From assembly GCA_963677825.2 (NCBI GenBank), contig CAXXEF010000001.1, positions 2,480,001-2,544,000 of the forward strand: a stretch of 64,000 nucleotides of DNA, given 5' to 3'. This document shows positions 26,543 through 35,223 of the stretch, piece after piece. The notes under the pieces were generated by a model that ran no database searches, was not told the origin of the DNA, and was given only the letters and a program-made list of their open reading frames with translations. The first letter of the stretch is position 1. Every line of letters starts with the position of its first letter. The position numbers and the translations under genes are program-made. The stretch comes from Sporobacter sp963677825. Lineage in GTDB: Bacteria; Bacillota; Clostridia; Oscillospirales; Oscillospiraceae.

Positions 26543-28308
26543 CCGGCGTCACCGTCCATCGTTTGCATGCTGTTGCTCGGCCGCGTGAACATATCCGTGT
26601 CGTACGACGACGGCGTCGTATCGAGAACGGCAATTACGTCGCCGACGGCAAGCCCGTCGGTTACGACGATATAGGCGTCGTTCGATTCACCGAGCGTGAC
26701 CTCCGTATAGGCGTAACCGGCCGGCACGCCGTCAATTACCGGCACGTCGGAATCGTCTGATTTTATAAGGACGAAGTTGTTGCGCAGCACGGCATCCACC
26801 GGTACGGCTACGACGTCCGTCAGATTAGAAACAGTAATCGTCGCGTCGACGTTCATGCCGGGCAGCAGCCCGTCCGTGTCGTCAATACGGATGGTGACGG
26901 GATACGTCGTGACGCCGTTGAGCGTCGTGCCTTTAATATTGATGCGTGTGACGACGCCTGAATACTCGACGCCGGGCGCGGCGGCAGCCGTAATCGTGAC
27001 TGACTGGCCGGACTCGACTTTTTTGATGTCCAGCTCGTCAACATTCAGCGTCAGCGTCAGGTGTGACAGGTCGAAGACGGTGCACAGCATCTCGCCGGCG
27101 CGCAGCGTATCGCCCTGCTTCAGGAGCTTTTCGACGATCGTACCGGATATCGGCGAGGTGATGAGGTAGCTGTCGAGAATTTCCGTCTGGTTTTCAAGTG
27201 CGCGCTTGGCGTCCTGCAGAGAGTTATAGGCATATTGTATCTGCTCGTCGAGCGCGTCACTCTGCAGCCGGACAAGCAGGTCGCCCTTCGTGACGGCGCT
27301 GCCCTCGGACACGTAAATCTTTGAAACCTTGCCCGACGCGCGCGCGACGGCCGCACCCTCGTATCGATACGCGACAGAGCCGGGCGCGAGCGTTGCTTCC
27401 GTGCCGATCGTCACGTCTGCCGTGACAGACGGCGCGAGCGGGCCGGGATTGGATACGTTGATGGTAACGACGCGCGCGACAGTGCCGTCCGGCAGGACGG
27501 TGTCGGCGACGTCAATCGCGCTGACGGTGCCAGTATAGACGTCCGAGGTGCCTACGGGCGTCACGTCGGCAGAAGTGCCGACGGTCAGCGTATCGGTGAA
27601 GCTGCGCGGGAACAGCGCAGCTACTTGGACAACGCTGCTGTCACGAAGGAGCGCAACCGTCTGCCCGGCTACTACCTGATCGCCTTTTTCGACCAGCAGC
27701 GAAACGACGATGCCGCTGCCGTCGGCTTTTATATCAAGTTGGTTGAGCTGGTTGCAAGTGTAATCATACTTGATCTGCGCGTTGTCAAGACCGGATTGCG
27801 CCTGCTCGACGCCAACGGCGGCGTCGGCATTGTCGACGGTATAGAGCACGGCGTCCTTCGATACGATATCGCCCTCTTCAAAGGGCGCGTCGAGAATGTC
27901 GCCGGAGACGAGCGAGGTGAGCGTGTACGAGTCGGCAGGCTGGAGTGTGCCGCTGCCGCCGAGTGTGACCGTCATGTCCTGCAGCGCGACCGTGTAGGTG
28001 TCCACGTCGTCACCGGCGGTGCTGACGCGCTGCTGGCGCATCTGACGCAGAAAATATCCGGCAACGAGGGCAAGCACAAGCACGACCAGAAAAATGATCA
28101 GGCCTGTCCGGCGCTTTTTTTTCTTTTTGGGCGGCGTAGCCGGTACGACAGGCGCTGCCGTAGAAGACGGCTGCGGCTCAGATGCGGACGGCTGGCCGGG
28201 CTCGTTCGCCGGTGCGTCTGCTTCTTGATCAGGAAAAACAGGCGTATTAACCGCCGATAACCCGTCGTTCTTTTTCTTCTTCTTTGCGTCTTTGTCTTTG
28301 GAGCCCAT
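26539..28308 (-). CDS. MacA-like periplasmic adaptor (HlyD/RND family) of the ABC exporter
   Basis: 589 residues. A Lys-rich cytoplasmic start and a Pro/Ala linker lead to a membrane helix (GLIIFLVVLVLALVAGYFL, about 95-115). A barrel-sandwich/lipoyl hybrid, a hairpin region and beta-barrel domains of HlyD-type adaptors follow. The lipoyl halves are visible as VSLLVEKGDQVVAGQTVALL and KIYVSEGSAVTKGDLLVRL, so the hybrid may be duplicated. The start at 28308 is chosen because it has an AAAGG site and lies downstream of the promoter at 28341-28369. The upstream in-frame ATG (28386) lies before that promoter. Confidence 0.88.
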   Translation of the reverse strand: MGSKDKDAKKKKKNDGLSAVNTPVFPDQEADAPANEPGQPSASEPQPSSTAAPVVPATPPKKKKKRRTGLIIFLVVLVLALVAGYFLRQMRQQRVSTAGDDVDTYTVALQDMTVTLGGSGTLQPADSYTLTSLVSGDILDAPFEEGDIVSKDAVLYTVDNADAAVGVEQAQSGLDNAQIKYDYTCNQLNQLDIKADGSGIVVSLLVEKGDQVVAGQTVALLRDSSVVQVAALFPRSFTDTLTVGTSADVTPVGTSDVYTGTVSAIDVADTVLPDGTVARVVTINVSNPGPLAPSVTADVTIGTEATLAPGSVAYRYEGAAVARASGKVSKIYVSEGSAVTKGDLLVRLQSDALDEQIQYAYNSLQDAKRALENQTEILDSYLITSPISGTIVEKLLKQGDTLRAGEMLCTVFDLSHLTLTLNVDELDIKKVESGQSVTITAAAAPGVEYSGVVTRINIKGTTLNGVTTYPVTIRIDDTDGLLPGMNVDATITVSNLTDVVAVPVDAVLRNNFVLIKSDDSDVPVIDGVPAGYAYTEVTLGESNDAYIVVTDGLAVGDVIAVLDTTPSSYDTDMFTRPSNSMQTMDGDAG

Positions 28309-28340
28309 GGGTGCACCTGGCCTTTCTTGAACATACTGGT

Positions 28341-28369
28341 ATTGTACCACTATCACATCGGCTTGTGAA
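28341..28369 (-). promoter_or_regulatory. Promoter of the MacAB-like operon
   Basis: On the minus strand: TTCACA, 17 bp, TACAAT with an extended -10 (TGG before it). The predicted start is about 25 nt before the ATG at 28308. Confidence 0.65.
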
Positions 28370-28550
28370 CGTTTTGCACACAACAAGCAGCAATCAGGAC
28401 TATGCCGGGGACGATGACAGCGTACGTATAAGCGCTGGATTGTATTATGCGATTAATACAATAATACGGGGTGTGCCTGAAATGTCAAGTGGCTTTGATC
28501 AGTATTTACAAAAAGGACATATATTCGCACACTTTGCCGCAAACGGCAAA

Positions 28551-28580
28551 AAAACACCCGCTCAGATGAGCGGGTGTTTT
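28551..28580 (-). terminator. Terminator after the SDR gene
   Basis: Stem CACCCGCTCA / TGAGCGGGTG with a short loop, flanked by AAAA and TTTT. It sits just past the stop of the minus-strand gene at 28601. The rest of 28387-28550 shows no gene. Confidence 0.88.
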
Positions 28581-28600
28581 GACGCCTTTTTTATATTCGG

Positions 28601-29590
28601 CTATTTCTGATTGATGTTCTTGTAGTCTTTGAACAGCGTCTGGGGCGCCTGCTCGGCGATGGCGTCAAACGTCCAGCCTTCGGGGTTGACCATGGTTGTT
28701 TCTATGGCCGGGTTAGCCCATTTGCCAATGAAGCCGCCCATCGTCATGAATACGGAGCCGGTGACGTTCTTGGCTTCGTCGGAGGCGAGGTAGGCGATAA
28801 ACGATGAAAACAGCTCGGGCGGCTGCCCGTCGTCGTACTTCATGAAGGGCTGACCCGATTTCGTTGAGTGCTCGTCATTATCGACGACCTTATCGAACAG
28901 CTCCATGTCGACGGAGGAGCGCGTTTTCGCGGCCGGTGCGAAAACGTTACACGTAATGCCGTCTTCGGCCAGTTCGGTGGCAAGCCCCCACGTCATGCCG
29001 ACGGTACCGGCGTTAGCCGCGCAGTATTCGGCCTGGCGCAGGTCGCCGCCTGTCCATGCAGGGGACGAGCAGTTGATGATGCGCCCCCAGCCCTTTTTCT
29101 TCATGTACGGCACAGCGTGGTGCAGGACGTTGAAGTAGCCTTTGGGTTTGACGCCGGTGACTTTGTCCCATAGCTCTTCGGTAATCTTTTCGATCGGGGC
29201 GAAGCCGAAAGCACCGGCGACGTTGACGACGATGTCAACCGAGCCGTATGCCTCAACAGTGGCGTCGACAAGTTTTTTGGACTGCTCAAAATCGGCGATG
29301 TCGCAGAAGTACGCCGTCGCCTCGCCGCCCGCGTTACGGATGGCCTGCGCCGTTGTTTCGGCGTCACCGGTGTATTTTTCGATTTCTTCGTTGTACCATT
29401 TGAGCTGCTCGGGCGTCAGACGCTTCAGGCGCTCTTCGTCGATCTGATTGGCTGTGTTTTTCTTGACCGGGCTGCGATTGTTGGTGATGACCTTAGCGCC
29501 TTCGGCTGCCAGGGCCAGTGCGACGGCTCGGCCGATACCTTGACCGGAACCAGTAACGATCGCGACCTTGCCGCTTAAACGATTTCCCAT
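28601..29590 (-). CDS. Atypical short-chain dehydrogenase/reductase lacking the catalytic Lys
   Basis: A 329-residue SDR with the NAD(P) loop TGSGQGIG (14-21), NVAG in place of the usual NNAG, the catalytic Ser region INCSSPAW, and Tyr in AEYCAANAG. The usual YxxxK reads YCAAN here: the Lys that activates the Tyr and binds the cofactor ribose is Asn. There is also an insertion around residues 40-75 (ERLKRLTPEQLKWYNEEIEK) and a longer C-terminus than ordinary 250-residue SDRs. It may be a divergent active subgroup or a non-catalytic binding protein. Divergently transcribed from the D,D-carboxypeptidase gene. Confidence 0.85.
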   Translation of the reverse strand: MGNRLSGKVAIVTGSGQGIGRAVALALAAEGAKVITNNRSPVKKNTANQIDEERLKRLTPEQLKWYNEEIEKYTGDAETTAQAIRNAGGEATAYFCDIADFEQSKKLVDATVEAYGSVDIVVNVAGAFGFAPIEKITEELWDKVTGVKPKGYFNVLHHAVPYMKKKGWGRIINCSSPAWTGGDLRQAEYCAANAGTVGMTWGLATELAEDGITCNVFAPAAKTRSSVDMELFDKVVDNDEHSTKSGQPFMKYDDGQPPELFSSFIAYLASDEAKNVTGSVFMTMGGFIGKWANPAIETTMVNPEGWTFDAIAEQAPQTLFKDYKNINQK

Positions 29591-29632
29591 TTTCAGTTGA
29601 CCTCCAGATTTGGATAAAGTGTTATGCCAACT

Positions 29633-29661
29633 ACTATATAGAATGTCCGGTGAAAATTCAA
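29633..29661 (-). promoter_or_regulatory. Promoter of the SDR gene
   Basis: On the minus strand: TTGAAT, a 17-bp spacer, TATAGT, about 40 bp upstream of the start at 29590. Confidence 0.55.
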
Positions 29662-29670
29662 GAGCGGTAT

Positions 29671-29699
29671 TTGACAGGATTTATAAAATGTATTATCCT
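29671..29699 (+). promoter_or_regulatory. Promoter of the D,D-carboxypeptidase gene
   Basis: Consensus TTGACA, a 17-bp spacer, TATCCT, about 50 bp upstream of the ATG at 29747. It is divergent from and adjacent to the SDR promoter. Confidence 0.55.
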
Positions 29700-29746
29700 T
29701 AGTTAGATTTAGAGAAAAACGTCGAATAAGATAGAACGCGGTGACG

Positions 29747-31204
29747 ATGAAAAGATTAATTTCTGCACTAATATTACTGGTGTTTTTGGCCGTTCCCACA
29801 ATAGCACTGGCTGCGCCTGAAACGACCGACGAAACGGCCGATACGACGCCCGAAATGACGGCGGCCGTGATGCCGGAAATCGGTTCGGAAACAGCCGTGC
29901 TGATTGATGCGGCAACCGGTCAGGTGCTTTTTCAAAAAGATATGGACAAACGTATGTTCCCCGCGAGCATCACCAAGGTCATGACCGGCCTGCTCGCGCT
30001 TACATACGGCACTTTGTCTGATACGATCACAATGTCGCATGATGCGGTGTATGCTGTCGAGACCGGCTCGTCGCATATATCGCTGTTTGTCGACGAGCAG
30101 ATCACACTCGAGCAGGCGCTGTACGCGCTGGCTGTCTCATCAGCCAACGACGCCGCCAACGGTATCGCCGAGTACGTCGCGGGGACGATGGATGACTTCG
30201 CCGTACTGATGACCGAAACGGCCGCCGAGCTCGGTGCGACAGATACGCACTTTACAAACGCCAACGGCCTGCCGGACGACAACCATTACACCACAGCGCA
30301 CGATATGGCGCGCATTACCGCTGCGGCAATCCAACTGCCCGACTTTTGTGAGATTTTTCATACCTGCCGCTACGATATCGGGCCGACGAATCTGCAGCCG
30401 GAAATCCGTTACCTGAACGGCACCAACAAATTCAACAACAGCGACATCGAGTACGACGGCATTCTGATGAGTAAAACCGGCTATACGAGCGTTGCCAAGC
30501 ATACGCTTGTTACTGCCGCCGAGCGCGACGGCGTGACGCTGATTGCTGTTGTTATGAAGTCCGCAGTCTCGACCGACAAGTGGGACGATACTGTCGCGCT
30601 GCTTGACTACGGCTTCGAGCAGTTCACCTCGACGACCGTAACATCTTCGGAAATTCTGACTGCCGCGCCCGAGTCGATGAATATACCGGATGAGCCGGAC
30701 GAAACCATAGAAGCCGACTCGCTGACGACGCAAGCGATGACGATTCAGTTGCCGGCCGGCGCGGCGCTGTCCGACGTGCAGATCGTCTACGGCGAGCCGG
30801 AAGCGTCACCTGAGGGCGATGTTGAGATCCCTGTTGAGGTGATTGTGCCGCCTGTTGACGAAACATACACGCCCGCACAGACCCTTAAAACAATGGTGAC
30901 GGGCTCACTGGTGCCGATTGCTGCGTCGCCATCGCCGTCGGACGGGGTGCCCAGTCCGTCGGCGCCGTCCGCTCCGGAAGCGCCGGGGACGGGCGACAGC
31001 ACAGCTGCCGGCAAGACGCTGAAGATCGTGCTCATCGTCGCCGGGTCGCTGATTGCCGTCGCCGGCGCGTTTATCGTGGCGCTGGCGATCCACTGGAAGC
31101 GCTATGAACGTAAAAAGAAGCAGCGGCAGCTTGAAACACCGGAAATTAAGCCGGCAGAAGCCACTGCAGCCAGTGCGTCACAAAATGAAGAAAACAGCCC
31201 GTAA
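29747..31204 (+). CDS. D-alanyl-D-alanine carboxypeptidase (penicillin-binding protein 5 family)
   Basis: Trims the terminal D-Ala from peptidoglycan stem peptides outside the membrane. About 485 residues, with a signal peptide (MKRLISALILLVFLAVPTIA), the active-site SxxK in PASITKVM (near 75), SxN in SSANDAAN and KTG in SKTGYTS. A Pro/Ser-rich linker leads to a C-terminal membrane helix and a basic Lys/Arg tail, where other family members use an amphipathic anchor. ATG 29747 starts directly at the signal peptide; GTG 29741 is an alternative. The stop codon lies in the loop of the terminator. Confidence 0.93.
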   Translation: MKRLISALILLVFLAVPTIALAAPETTDETADTTPEMTAAVMPEIGSETAVLIDAATGQVLFQKDMDKRMFPASITKVMTGLLALTYGTLSDTITMSHDAVYAVETGSSHISLFVDEQITLEQALYALAVSSANDAANGIAEYVAGTMDDFAVLMTETAAELGATDTHFTNANGLPDDNHYTTAHDMARITAAAIQLPDFCEIFHTCRYDIGPTNLQPEIRYLNGTNKFNNSDIEYDGILMSKTGYTSVAKHTLVTAAERDGVTLIAVVMKSAVSTDKWDDTVALLDYGFEQFTSTTVTSSEILTAAPESMNIPDEPDETIEADSLTTQAMTIQLPAGAALSDVQIVYGEPEASPEGDVEIPVEVIVPPVDETYTPAQTLKTMVTGSLVPIAASPSPSDGVPSPSAPSAPEAPGTGDSTAAGKTLKIVLIVAGSLIAVAGAFIVALAIHWKRYERKKKQRQLETPEIKPAEATAASASQNEENSP

Positions 31205-31217
31205 GGGCTGTTTTTTT
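31193..31217 (+). terminator. Terminator overlapping the carboxypeptidase stop codon
   Basis: AACAGCCC / GGGCTGTT around a GTAA loop, then T7. The loop contains the TAA stop. Confidence 0.88.
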
Positions 31218-31234
31218 GTTAGTGATATCTGTTT

Positions 31235-32014
31235 TTATAAATGGATTTCGCCGGACGAATACAGGACGGCCTTCCCAGCGATTATTACCCGTTCATCATC
31301 GTTCTTACAGTATATGGTGCCTCCGCGTTTTGATAACTGCTTCGCTATCATTTGCTGCTTACCAAGCCGTTCTGCCCAAAACGGTATCAGAGTGGAATGA
31401 GATGAACCTGTAACTGGATCTTCGGGTATACCGGCATTAGGTGCAAAAAAACGAGAAACGAAATCAACCTTATCGCCCTTTGCCGTGACAATAACAGCAA
31501 AGCAATCTGGTATTTCCCGAAGTAGTTGAAAATTCGGTTGTATCGATAGCAAAGTGCTTTCTTCATCAACAAGAAGCAGCAAATCTCTTGACACACTGGC
31601 TTCCAGTATGGTGTGTCCTATCGCCCGTTCCATTAAGGAAGTAACTGGGACCGGCTTGGGCTTCCTCGACGGAAAATCCATTCTGAAAAGGTCGTCTTGC
31701 TTTGAAACTTCCAGCACACCGCTCAAGGTATCAAAGCGTATCGTCTGCAAAGTTGGGTTAACGTACTTTGATATAACATAAGCACTTGCGAGTGTTGCGT
31801 GCCCGCACAAGTCGATTTCAACCTCGGGGGTGAACCATCGCAGATGATAGCCGGAAGCCTTCGGTACGATGAAAGCTGTTTCGGCTAAATTATTCTCCGA
31901 AGCTATATTTTGCATCATGGCGTCATCCAGTGGTGTATTCAGAAGGCATACACCAGCCGGATTACCGCTGAATACTTGATCTGTAAAAGCATCAACAACG
32001 AAATACTGGATCAT
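31235..32014 (-). CDS. PhzF family isomerase/epimerase-like protein
   Basis: 259 residues of the PhzF/diaminopimelate-epimerase fold. The N-terminus reads VVDAFTDQVFSGNPAGVCLL, with the conserved acid at Glu45 (NLAETAF) and the second half marked by DPVTGSSH. Family members isomerise or epimerise varied metabolites; phenazine synthesis is only one case and no phz neighbours exist here. The DNA is clearly less GC-rich than the flanking genes, hinting at later acquisition. AGGGAG precedes the ATG. Confidence 0.92.
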   Translation of the reverse strand: MIQYFVVDAFTDQVFSGNPAGVCLLNTPLDDAMMQNIASENNLAETAFIVPKASGYHLRWFTPEVEIDLCGHATLASAYVISKYVNPTLQTIRFDTLSGVLEVSKQDDLFRMDFPSRKPKPVPVTSLMERAIGHTILEASVSRDLLLLVDEESTLLSIQPNFQLLREIPDCFAVIVTAKGDKVDFVSRFFAPNAGIPEDPVTGSSHSTLIPFWAERLGKQQMIAKQLSKRGGTIYCKNDDERVIIAGKAVLYSSGEIHL

Positions 32015-32062
32015 GGATTCATCTCCCTGATCATATTTTTATTCAATTAAGAAGTATCGCAT

Positions 32063-32107
32063 AAAACAATCATAAGCAGACGGATGACCATCAGCCTGCT
32101 TATGATT
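32063..32107 (-). terminator. Terminator of the tRNA-Leu gene
   Basis: Perfect 12-bp stem AATCATAAGCAG (32068-32079) / CTGCTTATGATT (32096-32107) with a 16-nt loop. On the minus strand it is followed by GTTTTA, 26 nt past the tRNA 3' end. Confidence 0.7.
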
Positions 32108-32132
32108 AGTGAACCCTGAGCTTTTTCGGTAA

Positions 32133-32215
32133 TGCCGGTGGCCGGACTCGAACCGGCACGCTGTTGCCAGCGGGGGATTTTGAGTCCCCTACGTCTACCA
32201 TTCCATCACACCGGC
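32133..32215 (-). tRNA. tRNA-Leu (anticodon CAA)
   Basis: An 83-nt class II tRNA on the minus strand. The acceptor stem GCCGGTG / CACCGGC has discriminator A. The anticodon stem GGGGA/TCCCC carries the loop CTCAAAA, giving anticodon CAA. A long variable arm (GCTGGCAACAGC) and the T-arm motif GGTTCGAGTCC follow. CCA is not encoded. It reads UUG codons. Confidence 0.97.
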
Positions 32216-32233
32216 GTGATGTGAGTGCAACAA

Positions 32234-32262
32234 ATTATACAACACGGTCATGGCGTTTTCAA
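32234..32262 (-). promoter_or_regulatory. Promoter of the tRNA-Leu gene
   Basis: On the minus strand: TTGAAA, a 17-bp spacer and consensus TATAAT, ending about 19 bp before the mature tRNA 5' end. Confidence 0.85.
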
Positions 32263-32268
32263 GCCTTT

Positions 32269-33348
32269 TTATTGAACTGGTGTTTCCCTGTGCATACGTC
32301 CTCTTATAAATTTAAACAGCTTTTCCTGCTGGCGGAAAACGAAATTAATCATGATCGAAAAGGGCAGGCAAAGCAGTATTACCCAGATGACAACGAGGAT
32401 TGGGTTGTGGGGGAGGAAGGCGATTTTCTGAAATGTTGCGCGCGTGACGCCCGCGAAGAAAATCGAGTGCAGGAACCAGATGTTCATCGCGTGACGGCCT
32501 AAAAATTCCAGCGGTTTTCTGACAGCGGCCGAGCCTCGTTGCAGGAGCATGATCAGTGAGAAAATGGCTATAGGTGCGTAGATCACGTCTAGGTTTATGC
32601 TGAGAACACTTTTCCATTTGAGCCTGCAGCCCATGATAAGAATAATGGTGCAAACGTACAGGATTTTGTATGGGTGCGCAAAATGCTGACGGAGACGCGT
32701 GAAGAGATCGTGCTTGGCAAAAAGATATCCCACCAGAACGCATGGATACCAGTAGAGGCAGGTGCGTAGGGCGCTCGTCAAGTCCGCTCTGAAAATGACG
32801 GTACGTGCGGTGACATTGTATAGCAAAACGCAGTAAGCGATCGCAAAAAAGAAATTAAAAAGTGCTTGATTCCTGAATAATTTGACGACAAAAGGCAAAG
32901 TCAACATCACGAAGATATAGAAATAGACATACCAGGCGAAGCTGACAAGGTTAACTTTAACCGCGAACATGTTGAGCAAAACTTCCTTTGCCGTCGGCAC
33001 GTACTGGCCGAATACAACCGCAGCCGGAATAAAGATCACAAAAAGAATGAACCAGTAGTATTTTAAAAAATTCACGATTTTTTTAAGGGTGTACTTTAGC
33101 GACGGCTTTTCTTTGAAGAAAAATGCCCACCCGGTTAAAAAAGCGAACAGTGATACACACAAGCGTGTCGACTCGGCGACCCAGTCCGACAAGGGTGCGC
33201 CGAGGAGTATTACATCGCTGTAATTAATCCCCTGGATATACCATGAGGGAAAGCCAAAACAGTGATGCGCCACCATCAGGATGATGGCAAAACCTTTTAT
33301 AGCCGTAGAAAGCCGTATATCCAGCCCGACACGCGTATCTGTAAGCAT
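32269..33348 (-). CDS. Membrane acyltransferase (acyltransferase_3 / OafA family)
   Basis: A 359-residue protein with about ten hydrophobic helices. It opens with the family's KGFAIILMVAHHCFGFPSW segment, containing the conserved His pair used in acyl transfer, and has a C-terminal WFLHSIFF motif. Such proteins O-acetylate or acylate cell-surface sugars, peptidoglycan or small molecules at the membrane. The acceptor is unknown. It shares the lower GC of the PhzF gene. No glycosyltransferase cluster is near. Confidence 0.85.
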   Translation of the reverse strand: MLTDTRVGLDIRLSTAIKGFAIILMVAHHCFGFPSWYIQGINYSDVILLGAPLSDWVAESTRLCVSLFAFLTGWAFFFKEKPSLKYTLKKIVNFLKYYWFILFVIFIPAAVVFGQYVPTAKEVLLNMFAVKVNLVSFAWYVYFYIFVMLTLPFVVKLFRNQALFNFFFAIAYCVLLYNVTARTVIFRADLTSALRTCLYWYPCVLVGYLFAKHDLFTRLRQHFAHPYKILYVCTIILIMGCRLKWKSVLSINLDVIYAPIAIFSLIMLLQRGSAAVRKPLEFLGRHAMNIWFLHSIFFAGVTRATFQKIAFLPHNPILVVIWVILLCLPFSIMINFVFRQQEKLFKFIRGRMHRETPVQ

Positions 33349-33380
33349 GTTTATGTACCCCTTGCTGCCAGTAACAAACT

Positions 33381-33403
33381 GGAGGGGGATAAAATCCCCC
33401 TCC
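33381..33403 (-). terminator. Probable terminator after the alcohol dehydrogenase gene
   Basis: A 10-bp perfect stem GGAGGGGGAT / ATCCCCCTCC with an AAA loop, 20 bp past the stop of the minus-strand gene at 33423. The following T tract (AGTTTGTT) is weak. Confidence 0.55.
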
Positions 33404-33422
33404 GGTGTTTTGCAGTAACGAT

Positions 33423-34520
33423 CTAGAAAACGATAACCGGTTTAAGGACGCCGCCGGTGTGGCTCTCCTCAAACGCTTTTTCGATTTCTTCAAACTTGTA
33501 GTACTTGTTCATCTTGTCGATCGGCAGCTTGCCCTCTTTGTAAAGCCGGACCATCTCGGGGATAAACACTTTCGGGTTGCTGTGACCCTCGACGCAGCCG
33601 GCAAAGGTAACGCTGGGATTCATGATCTGCCGCTCCAGCATGATCGGCACTTCCGCATCAGCGGTGACGCTGACGGTGACCGCCAGGCCTTCCTTAGCCA
33701 TAACGTCGAGCATCGTGCTCGCCAGCGGCGGCTGACCGGACGATTCCAGCGCGTAGTTGACGCCCTTGCCGCCGGTGATTTCCATCACGCGGGCGACGGT
33801 GTCTTCCTTGCGGCCGTTGATCGTATGCGTTGCGCCGAATTCGAGTGCTTGCTCGCGGCCCTTCGAGCCGTGGATGGCGATGATCGTCGAGCAGCCGGCG
33901 ATCTTTGCGGCCATGATCGCGGCCAGGCCGACGGCGCCGCAGCCGAAGACAGCAATGCTGGAGCCCGGACGCGGCTTCATGCGGTTGAGCACCGCGCCGG
34001 CGCCCGTCTGGACACCGCAGCCCAGAGAGCAAAGCGTTTTGAGTTCGTCGACGTCTACGTCGACCTTGATCGCGTTGTCCTGATTGGCAACAGCGTACGT
34101 CGCGAAGGAACTCTGCATAAACATCGTGTTGACGTCTTTGCCGTCTTCTGTGGTCAGGCGCGTTGTGCCGTCGCGGTATTTGCCGCCAAACAGCATGGTG
34201 AAGTTATCGTCGCAGGAGTAGGGATGTGCGTCTGCACAGTGCTCGCACACGCCGCAGGAGGGAAACGTCAGAATGACGCGGTCACCCGCCGCGAGCGACG
34301 AAACACCAGGGCCGACTTTCTCGATGACGCCGACGCCCTCGTGACCTGCCACGACAGGGAAAGTGACCGGCAGATACTGCTCGATAACGGCGGTGTCGGT
34401 GTGACAGATGCCGCTGGCGACCATCTTGACGAGCACTTCACCGGCTTTCGGCTCGGCGAGATTGACAGTCTCGATGGCGAGTTTACCCTTTTCGCGGGTA
34501 ACAGCTGCTTGAACTTTCAT
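33423..34520 (-). CDS. Zinc-dependent alcohol dehydrogenase (MDR family)
   Basis: 365 residues of the medium-chain dehydrogenase/reductase fold. Catalytic zinc ligands are visible in GICHTD (near 38) and GHEGVG (near 60). The structural zinc has four Cys in the CGVCEHC...C loop (near 90-105). The NAD(P) motif GCGAVGL lies near 190. It resembles the class III/aryl-alcohol dehydrogenase branch and should interconvert a primary alcohol and aldehyde with NAD(H). The start has GGAGG at good spacing. It is monocistronic. Confidence 0.94.
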   Translation of the reverse strand: MKVQAAVTREKGKLAIETVNLAEPKAGEVLVKMVASGICHTDTAVIEQYLPVTFPVVAGHEGVGVIEKVGPGVSSLAAGDRVILTFPSCGVCEHCADAHPYSCDDNFTMLFGGKYRDGTTRLTTEDGKDVNTMFMQSSFATYAVANQDNAIKVDVDVDELKTLCSLGCGVQTGAGAVLNRMKPRPGSSIAVFGCGAVGLAAIMAAKIAGCSTIIAIHGSKGREQALEFGATHTINGRKEDTVARVMEITGGKGVNYALESSGQPPLASTMLDVMAKEGLAVTVSVTADAEVPIMLERQIMNPSVTFAGCVEGHSNPKVFIPEMVRLYKEGKLPIDKMNKYYKFEEIEKAFEESHTGGVLKPVIVF

Positions 34521-34701
34521 GTTGTTTCCTCCGTATTATGTAAGATTTACTATTAACGTTACGCTAAATCGTTTATCGTGTGCGGCGTACAGACAGCCAT
34601 GACGAAAAAACTCCGGTATTTGGCCGCTTATCACTACGCAAAGCGCGCCTCGCTAAGAATTATACAAATAACGCCGGTCAATTTCAATAGCTGTCCGAAA
34701 A

Positions 34702-35223
34702 TTAAGGCAGTTCGACCATTTCGATTATCTCAGGCACGATGCCGTCCGCGGCGCAGACGGCGGCGGTGCAGCCCGGAATTGCATCAAATAACCGCGCGAC
34801 GCTTGTCCCGTCTGGTGCCATGATTGCGTTACCGTTACGTGAAAAAAGCAGCTGGCGAACAGGAACAGACGGGTCGCCCTTGAGCTTCAGAAAGCTCTCC
34901 TTGAGCACCCAAAGCTCGAAAAAGTCAAATGCCGACAGCTCGTCTGCCGTGCAGATACGCTCGGCGACACCGGCGCGCACAGGGCGGATCGTCTCGACGT
35001 CAACGCCGACGGGGCGGTCGGCGACGGCGCACAGCACATGTGTGCGTGCGTGACTGAGCGAGAAGTGAATGTCAGGCCGAGACGGGAACACGGGCTTGCC
35101 GCCCGGCAGCTTGTGCACCGCCGGCATATCGATATCGTAAGCTGAGCGCACGGCATAGTTTAGCAGCGCGTAAACAGTCTCGGAACCGGGGCGTTCACGG
35201 CGCTCGGCACAGCAGATAAGCAT
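34702..35223 (-). CDS. 4'-phosphopantetheinyl transferase (Sfp-type)
   Basis: Transfers the phosphopantetheine arm from coenzyme A onto carrier proteins. 173 residues, shorter than typical Sfp (about 220), with both family motifs: GVDVE (Mg binding, near 73) and WVLKESFLKLKG (near 104). HFSLSHARTHV upstream is the usual P2 region. No carrier protein, polyketide or nonribosomal peptide gene lies in the window, so its partner is elsewhere. It could instead serve fatty-acid ACP. Confidence 0.9.
   Translation of the reverse strand: MLICCAERRERPGSETVYALLNYAVRSAYDIDMPAVHKLPGGKPVFPSRPDIHFSLSHARTHVLCAVADRPVGVDVETIRPVRAGVAERICTADELSAFDFFELWVLKESFLKLKGDPSVPVRQLLFSRNGNAIMAPDGTSVARLFDAIPGCTAAVCAADGIVPEIIEMVELP

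Noticed and set aside
31235..32014. Phenazine biosynthesis
   Set aside because: PhzF-fold proteins are widespread isomerases; no other phz gene is present.
31235..33348. Genomic island integrated at tRNA-Leu
   Set aside because: Composition fits, but there is no integrase, no excisionase and no repeat of the tRNA end, so I report only a low-GC patch.
33405..34556. A 383-codon open frame on the plus strand
   Set aside because: It is the mirror of the alcohol dehydrogenase gene on the minus strand, has no SD or recognisable domain, and arises from GC-rich codon bias.
34702..35223. Marker of a nonribosomal peptide or polyketide cluster
   Set aside because: The phosphopantetheinyl transferase stands alone; no carrier, adenylation or ketosynthase domain is in the window.
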